NCBI GenBank assembly: GCA_900317955.1
Contig: ONIP01000003.1
Location: 124,001-188,000, forward strand
From: an uncultured Bacteroidales bacterium
GTDB lineage: Bacteria; Bacteroidota; Bacteroidia; Bacteroidales; P3
DNA length: 64,000 bases
Direction: 5' to 3'
Made by a program: the position numbers and the translations under genes. The notes beneath the pieces are model-generated. The model saw nothing but the letters and a program-made list of their open reading frames with translations, was not told the DNA's origin and did not search any database. This document shows positions 47,189 through 57,017 of the stretch, piece after piece. Each line of letters starts with the position of its first letter. Within the stretch, counting starts at the first letter, position 1.

Positions 47189-47830
47189 ATGCGAAAAGAC
47201 ATACCGCTCCTATCTACGGCATATCTTCCAACGATACGCTATATAGCCTGTTTGGTTCAATATGGTGCCGCCACCATAGAGAAGAATGAAACATTTCCAA
47301 AGCAAACATTTAGAAACAGGACACAGATAGCGACGGGAAACGGCATTCTGATGCTGCAAGTACCCGTGTCACGACCGTCGGGGAACCATACAATGACGGG
47401 CGAAATAACTGTAAGTTACCATGAGCCTTGGAACATACGGCACTGGAGAGCGATTGTATCAGCCTATAATGCAGCACCTTATTTCCTTTATTATAGGGAC
47501 GGTATAGAGGAGATATTGTTGAAACCGCACGACAAACTTGTAGAACTCAACGACCAACTACTGAAGTTCTTGCTGAAAAAGATGAAGATAGAGTGCGAGT
47601 TAGATTACAGCACTGACTATATACCAGCTGGCGAACACCCGTTGGACTACAGAGGATGGCTAACCTCGAAAAAAGGCCAAAGGGATGAGAGCTTCCCTTC
47701 ATACAGCCAAGTATTTGATGCAAAAAACGGGTTCATGCCCAATATGAGCGTGATAGATTTGCTTTTCAACCTGGGACCAGAGGCCAAATCATATCTCCAG
47801 AGCCTTTGCACGGCTGAACATAGTATATGA
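47189..47830 (+). CDS. WbqC-like family protein
   Basis: 213 residues. STAYLPTIRYIACLVQY at the start, ETFPKQTFRNRTQIATGNGILMLQVPV and HWRAIVSAYNAAPYFLYY are the WbqC signature (residues about 8-110). Members act in polysaccharide or modified-sugar pathways and are generally thought to be transferases. Downstream it is isolated from mnmG by a bidirectional terminator. Confidence 0.88.
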   Translation: MRKDIPLLSTAYLPTIRYIACLVQYGAATIEKNETFPKQTFRNRTQIATGNGILMLQVPVSRPSGNHTMTGEITVSYHEPWNIRHWRAIVSAYNAAPYFLYYRDGIEEILLKPHDKLVELNDQLLKFLLKKMKIECELDYSTDYIPAGEHPLDYRGWLTSKKGQRDESFPSYSQVFDAKNGFMPNMSVIDLLFNLGPEAKSYLQSLCTAEHSI

Positions 47831-48045
47831 TATTTGCAGCAAGTTACCCCCCTACCCTTTTCCAACAAAGGAGTTATTAAGTTGAATACAGGCGTTGGAA
47901 ACGTTTATAAAGCCACCTTGTAATGCATGGGGCGACTGCCATAGGCGGCCCATGTTTGAACGTTCATAGGCCATATATTATTCTTGCCATGATAGGATGA
48001 AAAAAGACTAAAAAAGAGATAAAATGCATAGAATATGGTTCATAA

Positions 48046-48078
48046 AATAAAAAATGCTATTTTGTAGCATTTTTTATT
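48046..48078. terminator. Bidirectional terminator between wbqC-like gene and mnmG
   Basis: Perfect 14-bp stem (48046-48059/48065-48078), 5-base loop. Runs of A before and T after let it stop both converging transcripts. Confidence 0.85.
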
Positions 48079-48120
48079 CATGGACGCATAATCGACATAG
48101 AACATGCAATTTAAATGGTC

Positions 48121-48136
48121 TGTTTCTCGTGAAACA
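48121..48136. other. parS-like site (one mismatch)
   Basis: TGTTTCTCGTGAAACA differs from the ParB-binding consensus TGTTTCACGTGAAACA at one central base. It lies at the mnmG 3' end. Confidence 0.6.
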
Positions 48137-48142
48137 GAGGTT

Positions 48143-50029
48143 TTATTTCAGCTGCTGCATGTAGATAAGCAGCACAGAAATATCAGCAGGAGAAACTCCA
48201 CTTATGCGAGAAGCCTGCCCGATAGTTCGAGGTTGCATCTTGCTTAGTTTTTCGCGTGCTTCATAGGATAGGGACTGCAAAGAGAAGTAGTCAAAACCTG
48301 ACGGCAACTCGATGTCCTCAAACTTGAGGATTCTGTTAGCAACATCACGTTCTTTTTCAATATAACGTTCGTACTTTAGAAGAATTTCTGCAGCACTTAG
48401 TACATCGTCTTTTATGGAAGTAGGGATACTGTCTGCTTTGTCCCTGAGCATAGGAGACACCGAGAGAAGATGCTCCATATTTACTTCGGGACGCAGGAGT
48501 ACATTGACCAATTTGACCCGTTGCTGCAAAGGTGGAGTGTTGAGTTCCTCCAGTAGCGAATTAACATCGGAAGGAAGAACAGGGGTTTCCTTCACAGCAT
48601 CAATGAGCATATCGGTGAACTTGCTCTTCTCCCCTACCCTTTTCATTCTTTCTTCCGACGCCAGACCCAAGTCGTAAGAGAGGGGTGTCAATCTTGTGTC
48701 GGCGTTATCTTGTCGCAAAAGAATGCGGTATTCAGCTCGAGAAGTGAACATGCGGTACGGCTCGTCAACGCCTTTAGTGACAAGGTCGTCGATAAGAACA
48801 CCGATATAGGCCTGAGTGCGATTCAAGACGAAAGAAGGACGACCCTTGAGTTTTAACACCGCGTTGATGCCAGCCATGAGGCCTTGACACGCTGCTTCCT
48901 CGTAGCCGGTTGTGCCGTTGATTTGACCTGCAAAAAAGAGGTTTTCAATAAGCTTGGTCTCAAGAGTGTACTTTAACTGAGTAGGTGGGAAGTAGTCGTA
49001 TTCGATGGCGTAACCAGGTTTAAAAATTTCAGCATGTTCGAAACCTTCAATAGAATGCAGAGCATCTACTTGGACTTCGAGTGGGAGCGATGAGGAAAAG
49101 CCATTGAGATAATATGAATTGGTTGTCCAGCCCTCAGGTTCGACAAAAAGTTGATGTCTGTCCTTCGCAGAGAAGCGGACAATCTTATCCTCGATGGAAG
49201 GACAATAACGAGGGCCATGACCTTGTATGCGGCCAGTGAAGAGTGGAGAACGATCAAATCCAGTTCTGAGGATATCGTGAGTAGTGAGATTAGTATAAGC
49301 CAGGTAACAGGAACGCTGTTGGGTTAAAGGATGGGTTGAATCAAGATAGGAGAACTTACGCGGGATGGGGTCGCCAGGTTGTTCGACCAACTTAGAGAAA
49401 TCGATTGTGCGTCCATCGATGCGAACAGGAGTACCAGTCTTCAGCCGTTCGACTTCAAACCCATATTCACGTAATTTGTCAGAGAGACCAAGAGCTGCCT
49501 TCTCCCCTATCCTACCGCCTTGCCACGAACCTTCGCCGATGTAAATAGTACCATTGAGAAAAGTGCCGTTGGTAAGGATAACAGAATGGGAAGGGATGTG
49601 AATGCCCATACGAGTACGAACCCCACAGGCTGTTCCGTTTTCGACAAGTACGTCGACCACCTCATCCTGCCAAATAGAAAGATTTGATGTGTTCTCTAAC
49701 ACATGCCGCCAGTTGAGAGAGAACTGCATTTTGTCACATTGAGCACGAGGGCTCCACATGGCAGGGCCTTTGGAGAGATTCAGCATCCGGAACTGAATCA
49801 TAGATCTATCGGTGACGACACCCGAGTAACCACCGAGCGCATCAATCTCACGAACGATTTGGCCTTTAGCCACTCCTCCCATAGCAGGGTTGCAAGACAT
49901 CTGACAGATGGTGTCAATATTAAGCGTGATAAGTAGCGTCTTAGCTCCAAGATTGGCGGCCGCTGCTGATGCTTCCGCGCCAGCATGTCCTCCACCAACA
50001 ACAATTACATCATAAAGAGGCCAATCCAT
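48143..50029 (-). CDS. mnmG: tRNA uridine-5-carboxymethylaminomethyl synthase MnmG (GidA)
   Basis: 628 residues. FAD-binding VIVVGGGHAGAEAS at residues 9-22, SCNPAMGGVAKGQIVREIDALGG, the second FAD part with RFSAKDRH, and the C-terminal helical domain ending GISRISGVSPADISVLLIYMQQL. With MnmE it modifies wobble uridine of several tRNAs, including tRNA-Lys(UUU). Often near oriC in bacteria; here bracketed by two parS-like palindromes. Confidence 0.97.
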   Translation of the reverse strand: MDWPLYDVIVVGGGHAGAEASAAAANLGAKTLLITLNIDTICQMSCNPAMGGVAKGQIVREIDALGGYSGVVTDRSMIQFRMLNLSKGPAMWSPRAQCDKMQFSLNWRHVLENTSNLSIWQDEVVDVLVENGTACGVRTRMGIHIPSHSVILTNGTFLNGTIYIGEGSWQGGRIGEKAALGLSDKLREYGFEVERLKTGTPVRIDGRTIDFSKLVEQPGDPIPRKFSYLDSTHPLTQQRSCYLAYTNLTTHDILRTGFDRSPLFTGRIQGHGPRYCPSIEDKIVRFSAKDRHQLFVEPEGWTTNSYYLNGFSSSLPLEVQVDALHSIEGFEHAEIFKPGYAIEYDYFPPTQLKYTLETKLIENLFFAGQINGTTGYEEAACQGLMAGINAVLKLKGRPSFVLNRTQAYIGVLIDDLVTKGVDEPYRMFTSRAEYRILLRQDNADTRLTPLSYDLGLASEERMKRVGEKSKFTDMLIDAVKETPVLPSDVNSLLEELNTPPLQQRVKLVNVLLRPEVNMEHLLSVSPMLRDKADSIPTSIKDDVLSAAEILLKYERYIEKERDVANRILKFEDIELPSGFDYFSLQSLSYEAREKLSKMQPRTIGQASRISGVSPADISVLLIYMQQLK

Positions 50030-50146
50030 ATTAAAGAGACAATTATTTACTCAGACAATAACGATAATAATACTATTATAAAGAATAGGGGAGACCCAAA
50101 AAGAAAAAAGTGAGTGTAGCGAAACGAGATGATGTGAGGAACGCTA

Positions 50147-50162
50147 TGTTTCGCGCGAAACA
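50147..50162. other. parS-like palindrome (two mismatches)
   Basis: TGTTTCGCGCGAAACA is a perfect palindrome, differing from the ParB consensus at two central positions. It lies in the 139-base gap between mnmG and ybeY. Confidence 0.5.
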
Positions 50163-50168
50163 CTGCAA

Positions 50169-50594
50169 TTAAGTGATTGTTTTCCATAATGCTAACGCCT
50201 CATCTTCGCGTTGGCGCATGATACGTGCCTCATCGTCTGTTTTGTCACCCTGCCCCAAGAGATGAAGAACTCCGTGGATAATGACACGGTGGAGTTCATC
50301 GGTGAAGGGGACACCGAAAGTTACGGAATTGTCGCTAACTCGTTCAACACTAATCATGATGTCGCCAGACACCAAGTTGCCGTTGACATAGTCAAAAGTA
50401 ATAATATCGGTAAGAGTATCATGGTTAAGATATTTGTTGTTTGCTTCAAGCAAGAAGGAATCATCGCAAAAGAGGTATCCAATATTGCCCACAGACATTC
50501 CATGACGCTTAATAAGAGTCGAAATCCATTCTTTAACTCTATTCTGGTCGGGTAGAGAAAATTCGATATTTTGATTGGAAAAGGAGATGGCCAT
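50169..50594 (-). CDS. ybeY: Endoribonuclease YbeY
   Basis: 141 residues. Zinc ligands in the motif HGVLHLLGQGDKTDDE (His residues about 110 and 114, then the Asp position), the variant found in Bacteroidota in place of H-x3-H-x5-H. GDIMISVERVS is the substrate-binding strand. It trims rRNA and takes part in ribosome quality control. 139 bases downstream of it lies mnmG. Confidence 0.92.
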   Translation of the reverse strand: MAISFSNQNIEFSLPDQNRVKEWISTLIKRHGMSVGNIGYLFCDDSFLLEANNKYLNHDTLTDIITFDYVNGNLVSGDIMISVERVSDNSVTFGVPFTDELHRVIIHGVLHLLGQGDKTDDEARIMRQREDEALALWKTIT

Positions 50595-50843
50595 TATTTA
50601 GGTTATATTATTAAATTAATAGTAGGGGAGGGGAAGAGGGGACTTGCCTGTCCTCATAATCAGTTTTTAGAAGAAGAAAGTTGTTTGCAAAAAATTTATT
50701 TCAAAACATTATTAATTAATCAATTACAGAGAAAATAACAAGAGATTCATTGATTTCCTTTAAATATTTTAGAGGCACCAGATAAAATATACAGCAGAAA
50801 CGAATCTCGAAGGGATAAGAGTGCTTGCAGAGACGATGCTTCT

Positions 50844-51311
50844 TTAATTAGACTCGACCATGGCCGGTTGATAAAAAAGGCTCAAGACCTCTTTACGTCG
50901 AGAAGCCTCCTTGGCATCAATACCTCTTACAAAAAACACCATGCGGAGAGTAGAACCGTTGTCAAGTATCTCAAATTCGTCAACTAATAATTTCACAACC
51001 TGGATAGAGTCAAAAAAAGAATTGAGAGAGGACTGGAGTGGGAACGAAGAAGAAAAATGAGAGAAGCAATTTTGGTAACTATGCACTGTGAAACATATAC
51101 CTTCATGACAATATTCAGTAGATATAGTGACAGGCTCATTTGATGCAGAATTATGAGAGGATTGGAGTGTATCCTGAACAACTTTTATGACAGGAACAGA
51201 GATAGTAGCAAGATAATTGTCAAGATGATTGTTATAACAAACAGCATCAACAAACTCCTCAACCTGCTTCATGGAATTTTTATCGGGTTGGATTACAAGT
51301 GTTTCCATCAT
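50844..51311 (-). CDS. Possible anti-sigma-factor-like regulator (unsure)
   Basis: 155 residues, soluble. NSMKQVEEFVDAVCYNNHLDNYL at the start and a strand-rich C-terminal half (LVDEFEILDNGSTLRMVFFVRG) recall degenerate HATPase-type anti-sigma regulators, and such a gene occupies the place between DUF4175 and ybeY in some Bacteroidales. The ATP-binding motifs are not clear, so I hold this loosely. 60 bases separate it from the DUF4175 gene. Confidence 0.45.
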   Translation of the reverse strand: MMETLVIQPDKNSMKQVEEFVDAVCYNNHLDNYLATISVPVIKVVQDTLQSSHNSASNEPVTISTEYCHEGICFTVHSYQNCFSHFSSSFPLQSSLNSFFDSIQVVKLLVDEFEILDNGSTLRMVFFVRGIDAKEASRRKEVLSLFYQPAMVESN

Positions 51312-51370
51312 AATATTGTTGTTAATTCCAAATACAAAGATACAATAAAAAATTGAAAATACAAAATAAC

Positions 51371-54300
51371 TTAAAATTGATAAAAATATTCAGATACTTT
51401 AGCTTTATAGTAAGGGGAAAGGGTAGGGGGTACAGATCTAAAGAGGTCCGAATTATTGTTTTGCAGCCTTTTAAACTTTTCCAAATCGCTTTGAGAAGGC
51501 TGATGTGGTATGTCCTTGCCTTCGCGGCTTTCACGGAGTTCCTCTTTTTCGCGTTGCATTTCAGCTTTTTCATGCTCGAGAAGACGACTCATTATTTGAT
51601 GCTGACGGTTGATGGTCTGTTGAGAAATAACACGATTAACAAGGTCAGTTTCAGTCGCTTCCATTTGTTTCATTAATTGGTCAATTTCTTTTAACAATTT
51701 GCTATTCTCTGCATTTTCTTGCTTCATCTCTTGCCCATACTCTTGCATCATACGTCTTATCATCTCTTGTTGGGCAGCCATACGAGCAAACTCTTCACTC
51801 ATCATCATACTTGACTTGTCACCAATCTTTTTGCGACCATCTTGCTGATTTTTACCCTGTTTATCGAGTTGTTTCTTCAACGCTTCCATCTGCTTGTTAA
51901 GTTCTTGTTGCATTTGCTTCATGGACTTAGGAGAAGGTTTACCCTTACCAGGTTTGCTACAATTGCCTTGTTTTTTCATACCTTGATTCTTGCAGCTACC
52001 ATTGTTCTTTTTTTGCTGATTTTGGCGCATTTGATTCTGCATGTTATCAAGAGACTCGGCCATAACAAGAGCAAGGTTATTGAATGATGTCATGGCATAC
52101 TGCATTGATTGAGAGGACTGTGTATTTTTATAATTGGCATAGTAGGTTTGATTCATTTCAAGCAAACCGGAGAGCGATTTAGAGATGCTGTTGTTAACAG
52201 TAGTAAGGTTTTTATTAATCACTCTGGCAACCGTTACTTGCCTTTTGGCGATAGCACGTAACGAATCCTCTACGCCTTTAAAATCCTCCTTAATCTTGTT
52301 CTGAGAGGAGATGATAGATTGATATTTAGGGTCTTGGATATAAGTAGAACCCACTTTTCCTATAAGCGATTCCTGGTTGAAAGATAGTTGAACCAGATTT
52401 TTAAGAAGTCTTCTGATCAATTCGGCATCTTCTGCTAAGTCTTGTTGTTCAATATTCTGCTCAGCCTCAGCAAGTTGTTCAGAAAGTTGATCCAACTGTT
52501 GGGCAGCATCTTCCTGCTGTTTGGAAGCATCTTTGTTCTTGCCTTTACTAAGGTTATTCTCAGCATTTTGTTGATATTCGTCAATCTTGTTCAATTGATT
52601 TTGGTCAACCTTAAAGTCAAGATTCTCATCGAGCTTTTTATAGTCATTCTGGATTTGGTTAATATCTTTTTTCAATTGCTCAAATTGCTGAGAAAGTTCT
52701 TGTTGCTCCTTTAAAGCATTGTTCTTTTCATCTATGTTGGAAGCTTTTTTCGACTTCTCGGCTAACTCTCTCTGTTGCTCGGCAAGTGTCTCTGCTTTAC
52801 GTACAGCATCCTCGACTTTCTTTTCTATTTCAAGACGTTTCATCAACTCAATATTTTGATCGAGTTGTTTCTCGAGGTCTTCATTACTCATTTTTAGTTT
52901 ATCCAACTGGTCTTGAACCTTTTTCTTATCCATCTCTTGCATCATCTTCTCAATTTCCTGCATCATTTGCTTCATCTCATCGTTCAAGACTTCATTCATC
53001 AGTTTGTCCAGCTCTTGTTGCTTCTGCATGAGCTTCTCGCTCTGGTCTTTATATTTTTGTTCGAGTTGTTTGTTTTCACGAAGCTGAGATTGCATTTGCT
53101 GCATCATGTGCCGGATTTCCTCCTGCTTTTTGGCCAGTTCTTGAATGTCTTTTTTATCTTGCCAATCCAACTCTTTTTTATCAACCAGATTGCGCATCAA
53201 CTCGTTGATTTCCTGCTGCATTTTCTTTAATTCAGACATAGATTTCTGCATTTGCTTTTGAGCTTCGGCAGAATTACGTTCAATTAAATTATCCAGTTCT
53301 TTTTCAGTAGGAACAAGAACTTGAAATTGTTGGGAAGTAGATGATTTAGGACCATGAACGGCATCGTTGTCCCAGACCTCGAAATAGTAAGTCAATTTAT
53401 CGCCGGGAGCCAATTCAATAGTTGAGAAATCCGTTTGATAATAGAACTCCTGAACTGGATTGTTGCCTATTCCTATCTCGACAGAAGTCACTTCGCGCAA
53501 TGAAGTGTCTTTAACATTGGTTTTCACCATTTTAAACTCAAGTTTGGAGAAACCATAATCATCTTTTATACGACCCTGGAAGTACAAGCGGTCAAGAGAT
53601 ATAGAATCCTTCATTTCGACCACGGAAATGACTGGCGAGGCATCAGAAATAGTAGAAACGGAATAACTAAGGGTATCAGAATGAGAGACTTTATGACTTA
53701 CAGCAGTGAAGCCATAGTCAAAGGAATGCATTGCCCGAAACGTGACAGAAACACGACCATTTGCATCAGGGAAGAGAGCTTTTGGTTGACCGTCAACGAC
53801 AAAGAATAGCGTATCGACATTCAAGGTATTGAAAAACCATTTGACGTAAGTACCCTCGGGTACAACCACATCACCCTCGTTAGAAAGCGTTTCATTAGTC
53901 TTGCCAGTATAAGAAGGGTAGAGGAGAGATGTCTGGAAATCAACGACTGACGGTTTGGGTATAACAGAAAGATGGTAATCAATAGAACGGGTTCCAACTG
54001 CCTGAAGAAAGAAGGAACAGGAACGTTGAAGAGTTTTAAATGTATAGCTAAAATGATTCTTGTCAAGCTGGCGCAACTTATATACGTTACCTTCTATATT
54101 GATGAATGCATCGGATGGTACAGACTCACCTTGGACAGAGATGTTGAGCTCGAAATCAGCGTGTTGAAAACACTCTAAAGTATCATTTTCAACCATAAAG
54201 GTGAAAGGGGCGGGACGCTCAAAATAAGTATTATAATGGGCAATTCGGTGAGAAGGAGAGGTGAGAAGAGTAGGGGAGACCAATAGAAGCAATACGATAA

Positions 54301-54790
54301 CAACCAGCGGGATAGCTGCATATTTAATATACTTTTTATTGGATTTAAGATCAACAGCTTGGTGGAAAGGAAGAGGTTTGAGCTGTGCCGTTTTTTGCTC
54401 AATAGCAGAAACAAGCAAACTGTCGTCAACATTTTGTTGAAGTTGTTGCAACTGGAGCAAATTGAGCAATTTATCTTTGATTTCAGGGAAATGGTTTCCA
54501 ATAATGACAGCAGCCTCTTCGTAAGAAATCACCTTTCCCATGCGGAACATTTTTGAAAGCGGAAGCAGCACATAATAACCTAAAATAATGACAACCGACA
54601 ACAAATAAAACCAAAAGAGAATAGCTCGTACGGTGGAAGGAAAATAGCCGAAATACTCTAGCAGTGCCATAATCAAGAAAAGGGACAAGAGCAAAGCCAA
54701 GGAATAAAGTATTCCTTTTATCATCCTGTTTTTGTAGTATTTACGGATGAAACGATTGAGATTCTCGAGTATTGAGCCTTTGTTATTCAC
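51371..54790 (-). CDS. DUF4175 membrane protein with very long coiled coil
   Basis: 1139 residues. Three N-terminal membrane helices (about 28-50, 58-78 and 150-170), a beta-rich periplasmic domain (about 190-490), then a Gln/Glu/Lys-rich coiled coil from about 500 to 1080 (heptads such as MQQEINELMRNLVDKKEL and LKKMQQ). It is the DUF4175 family; function unknown. Heavy Gln/Met composition suggests a long structural rod. A promoter sits upstream at 54808-54840. Confidence 0.88.
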   Translation of the reverse strand: MNNKGSILENLNRFIRKYYKNRMIKGILYSLALLLSLFLIMALLEYFGYFPSTVRAILFWFYLLSVVIILGYYVLLPLSKMFRMGKVISYEEAAVIIGNHFPEIKDKLLNLLQLQQLQQNVDDSLLVSAIEQKTAQLKPLPFHQAVDLKSNKKYIKYAAIPLVVIVLLLLVSPTLLTSPSHRIAHYNTYFERPAPFTFMVENDTLECFQHADFELNISVQGESVPSDAFINIEGNVYKLRQLDKNHFSYTFKTLQRSCSFFLQAVGTRSIDYHLSVIPKPSVVDFQTSLLYPSYTGKTNETLSNEGDVVVPEGTYVKWFFNTLNVDTLFFVVDGQPKALFPDANGRVSVTFRAMHSFDYGFTAVSHKVSHSDTLSYSVSTISDASPVISVVEMKDSISLDRLYFQGRIKDDYGFSKLEFKMVKTNVKDTSLREVTSVEIGIGNNPVQEFYYQTDFSTIELAPGDKLTYYFEVWDNDAVHGPKSSTSQQFQVLVPTEKELDNLIERNSAEAQKQMQKSMSELKKMQQEINELMRNLVDKKELDWQDKKDIQELAKKQEEIRHMMQQMQSQLRENKQLEQKYKDQSEKLMQKQQELDKLMNEVLNDEMKQMMQEIEKMMQEMDKKKVQDQLDKLKMSNEDLEKQLDQNIELMKRLEIEKKVEDAVRKAETLAEQQRELAEKSKKASNIDEKNNALKEQQELSQQFEQLKKDINQIQNDYKKLDENLDFKVDQNQLNKIDEYQQNAENNLSKGKNKDASKQQEDAAQQLDQLSEQLAEAEQNIEQQDLAEDAELIRRLLKNLVQLSFNQESLIGKVGSTYIQDPKYQSIISSQNKIKEDFKGVEDSLRAIAKRQVTVARVINKNLTTVNNSISKSLSGLLEMNQTYYANYKNTQSSQSMQYAMTSFNNLALVMAESLDNMQNQMRQNQQKKNNGSCKNQGMKKQGNCSKPGKGKPSPKSMKQMQQELNKQMEALKKQLDKQGKNQQDGRKKIGDKSSMMMSEEFARMAAQQEMIRRMMQEYGQEMKQENAENSKLLKEIDQLMKQMEATETDLVNRVISQQTINRQHQIMSRLLEHEKAEMQREKEELRESREGKDIPHQPSQSDLEKFKRLQNNNSDLFRSVPPTLSPYYKAKVSEYFYQF

Positions 54791-54807
54791 GAGTCAAAAT
54801 TAACTTG

Positions 54808-54840
54808 CAAAGATACAAAAAAAAATTTGTATATCGCCAA
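54808..54840 (-). promoter_or_regulatory. Promoter of the DUF4175 gene
   Basis: Minus strand TATCTTTG at 54808-54815 with a TTG 22 bases upstream (54838-54840), spacing slightly long. Confidence 0.5.
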
Positions 54841-54855
54841 TTCAATTATATTTCG

Positions 54856-54863
54856 TACTTTTG
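54856..54863 (+). promoter_or_regulatory. -7 element of the SDR gene
   Basis: TACTTTTG, exact -7 word; the TTTG at 54826-54829 is 26 bases away, longer than the usual 19-21. The ATG follows 19 bases later. Confidence 0.5.
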
Positions 54864-54881
54864 CAAGACAAAACAAGCACT

Positions 54882-55688
54882 ATGAACAAAGTAATAATTA
54901 TAACAGGAGCCTCCTCAGGATTTGGCAAAGCAGTAGCTGAAAGGCTTGCAAAAGGAGGGCACAAGGTGTACGGAATATGCCGAAGAGCCATGGACAATAA
55001 CGCCATTACATATATGCAGGGCGACGTACGGGATTCAGAACGTATAAAGCAGATAGTAAAAGAGATATATGAAAAAGAACAGCGCATAGATGTATTGATA
55101 AACAATGCAGGAATGGGGATAGGAGGAGCGTTGGAAATGGCCAAAATAGAAGAGATACAGACACAGATGGGGGTGAATTTTATGGGATGCGTGAACATGT
55201 GCCAACAGGTGCTGCCGTACATGCGCAAACAACGCCACGGGAGAATCATAAATTTGAGCTCTATTGGCGGAGTTATGGGTCTGCCATACCAAGGGTTCTA
55301 TTCGGCATCGAAATTCGCTATAGAGGGCTTTTCCGAGGCTCTGAGCGCAGAAGTAAAAGGGTTTGGTATAACAGTATCGATGGTGGAGCCAGGAGACTTT
55401 GCCACGAATTTTACGGCCAGTCGAAAGAACTCTGAAAGTACGCTGAACGACCCGGATTACGGTCCAATCTACAAGAGGTCGCTCGGACTTATTGAAAAAG
55501 AGGAAAATGGAGGACTTAGTCCCGATGTGCTGGCACGAAAGATAGAGAAGATTGTTGATGCCAGACACCCACGACTGCGCTACGTTGTGGCTAACTTCGA
55601 ACAATGGCTGTCGGTAGTGCTAAAGCGTTTCATACCAGGAAACTGGTTTGTGAACATTTTGGTTGACTACTACAAAACAAAACCTTGA
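54882..55688 (+). CDS. Short-chain dehydrogenase (SDR)
   Basis: 268 residues from the ATG at 54882; an in-frame earlier start would place seven residues in the promoter. Rossmann TGASSGFGKAVAERL, NNAG motif in LINNAGMGIGG, catalytic Ser in NLSSIGGVMG and FYSASKFAIEGFSEAL (Tyr/Lys). C-terminal hydrophobic end suggests membrane contact, as in lipid-linked SDRs. Substrate unknown; it converges on the sphingolipid genes. Confidence 0.9.
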   Translation: MNKVIIITGASSGFGKAVAERLAKGGHKVYGICRRAMDNNAITYMQGDVRDSERIKQIVKEIYEKEQRIDVLINNAGMGIGGALEMAKIEEIQTQMGVNFMGCVNMCQQVLPYMRKQRHGRIINLSSIGGVMGLPYQGFYSASKFAIEGFSEALSAEVKGFGITVSMVEPGDFATNFTASRKNSESTLNDPDYGPIYKRSLGLIEKEENGGLSPDVLARKIEKIVDARHPRLRYVVANFEQWLSVVLKRFIPGNWFVNILVDYYKTKP

Positions 55689-55730
55689 ACAAGGGAATAT
55701 AAGACCATCTTCGAACGAAAAAGAGCCTAC

Positions 55731-55763
55731 GAGCGAAGGTAGAGCGAAGGTAGAGCGAAGGAA
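55731..55763. repeat. Three 11-base tandem copies
   Basis: GAGCGAAGGTA occurs twice and GAGCGAAGGAA once, back to back, in the gap after the SDR gene. Confidence 0.8.
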
Positions 55764-55810
55764 GAAAGACTTTGCGAGGGAGAACTGAGCTTAGCAGGAC
55801 AGAGAAAATA

Positions 55811-55848
55811 TAAACCTGAATTGCGAGGACAATTCAGGTTTATTTTTT
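55811..55848 (+). terminator. Terminator after the SDR gene
   Basis: Perfect 13-bp stem (55811-55823/55830-55842), 6-base loop CGAGGA, then T-run. Its A-rich left side may also stop the facing acyltransferase transcript. Confidence 0.85.
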
Positions 55849-55881
55849 CTGCTCATTAGATAATGATATTAAGTACAGAAA

Positions 55882-57009
55882 CTAAATGGGTTTCTTAAAG
55901 ATAGCGCGTTTGATGAGGGGGGTTGACTTGTAGGTAGTGTCCCAAATACGCTGAGCTTCATTGCCGATGATTTGGGGATTAGAATAAGCCCAACGAACAT
56001 TACGCTTGATAGCGTTAGAACTCATGTAAGCGTAGTAGATGGAATGAACACCACGTTTTTGCCAGTCGGGATGGACACCGTTGAGGAGTAAATCGATGTC
56101 GGTGAACTTATGCAACGCCCTGAGAATATGAATCCAACCGAACGGGAAAAGATGACCATTCGCCTTTTTGTAGGCTGCATTGAGATCGGGGATGCTGAGG
56201 CCGAAGGCCACCAAATTGTCATCTTTATCGACTACAAAGCCTGCGAAATCAAGATTAATAAAGGGGAAGTACTCATTGATGTAAGTATCTATTTCTTTTT
56301 CAGTTAATGGAACGAAATCGTACAAGTCCTTGAAGGCGGCATTGATAGTATAGAAAAATTTGCGTGCATAAGGGTAGATTTCCTTGCGAGATTTGAATTT
56401 TAGCAGACGAAGATTATACTTCTGCATGATAAGTTCATTGATACGAGCCACTTTTTCGGGGATAGGCTGAGAAGCATGTATTTGATATTGAGCCCACTGA
56501 CAAGGAATTTCATAACCGGCACGCTGGATGAAGTCGATATAATATTTAGGATTGTAGAGGGTGCTGATATTTTGTCTTTGGTCGAAACCTTCGATAACCC
56601 AGCATTCTTTGTCCATGTCGGTAAAACCAAAGGGACCTTCAATCTCGGTCATACCTTTTTCTTTACCGTAAGCTACCACTGTTTCAAGTAGTTTTGAGAA
56701 TACATCGTAATCCTCGATGAAATCGAACCAGCCGAAACGTACGGCCTTTTTATTCCAGCGTTCGTTGACAGAATAGTTGATAATACCGGCAACACGACCC
56801 ACGATTTGTTTGCCACGATAGGCGAGCCAAAGCTTGAGGTCGCAGTGGTCGAGAGAAGGGTTCTTGTCGGTGAGGAGCGACATTTCGTCGTTCATCAGAG
56901 GGGGGATGTAGGTAGGTACATCCTTGAAAAGTTGATTGGGGAATTTAATAAAAGCGCGGATATCCTGACGACGCGTAATTTCTTTTACTACAATGGATTC
57001 CATAGTCAA
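55882..57009 (-). CDS. GNAT-like N-acyltransferase, candidate ceramide synthase
   Basis: 375 residues, soluble. The N-terminal half reads as a GNAT fold: FIKFPNQLFKDVPTYIPPLM, LWLAYRGKQIVGRVAGIINY, EIEGPFGFTDMDKECWVIEG. A second GNAT-like half follows (FINLDFAGFVVDKDDNLVAFGLSIPDL). It lies eight bases after spt, the pairing seen in sphingolipid-making Bacteroidota, so acylation of 3-ketosphinganine is the natural hypothesis. It is not proven from sequence. Confidence 0.65.
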   Translation of the reverse strand: MTMESIVVKEITRRQDIRAFIKFPNQLFKDVPTYIPPLMNDEMSLLTDKNPSLDHCDLKLWLAYRGKQIVGRVAGIINYSVNERWNKKAVRFGWFDFIEDYDVFSKLLETVVAYGKEKGMTEIEGPFGFTDMDKECWVIEGFDQRQNISTLYNPKYYIDFIQRAGYEIPCQWAQYQIHASQPIPEKVARINELIMQKYNLRLLKFKSRKEIYPYARKFFYTINAAFKDLYDFVPLTEKEIDTYINEYFPFINLDFAGFVVDKDDNLVAFGLSIPDLNAAYKKANGHLFPFGWIHILRALHKFTDIDLLLNGVHPDWQKRGVHSIYYAYMSSNAIKRNVRWAYSNPQIIGNEAQRIWDTTYKSTPLIKRAIFKKPI

Positions 57010-57017
57010 AAAGATTA

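Larger units (their letters stand above)
47831..48142. other. Gap with terminator and parS-like site
   Basis: 311 bases between converging genes. Besides the terminator and the parS-like palindrome listed separately I see no reading frame. Confidence 0.6.
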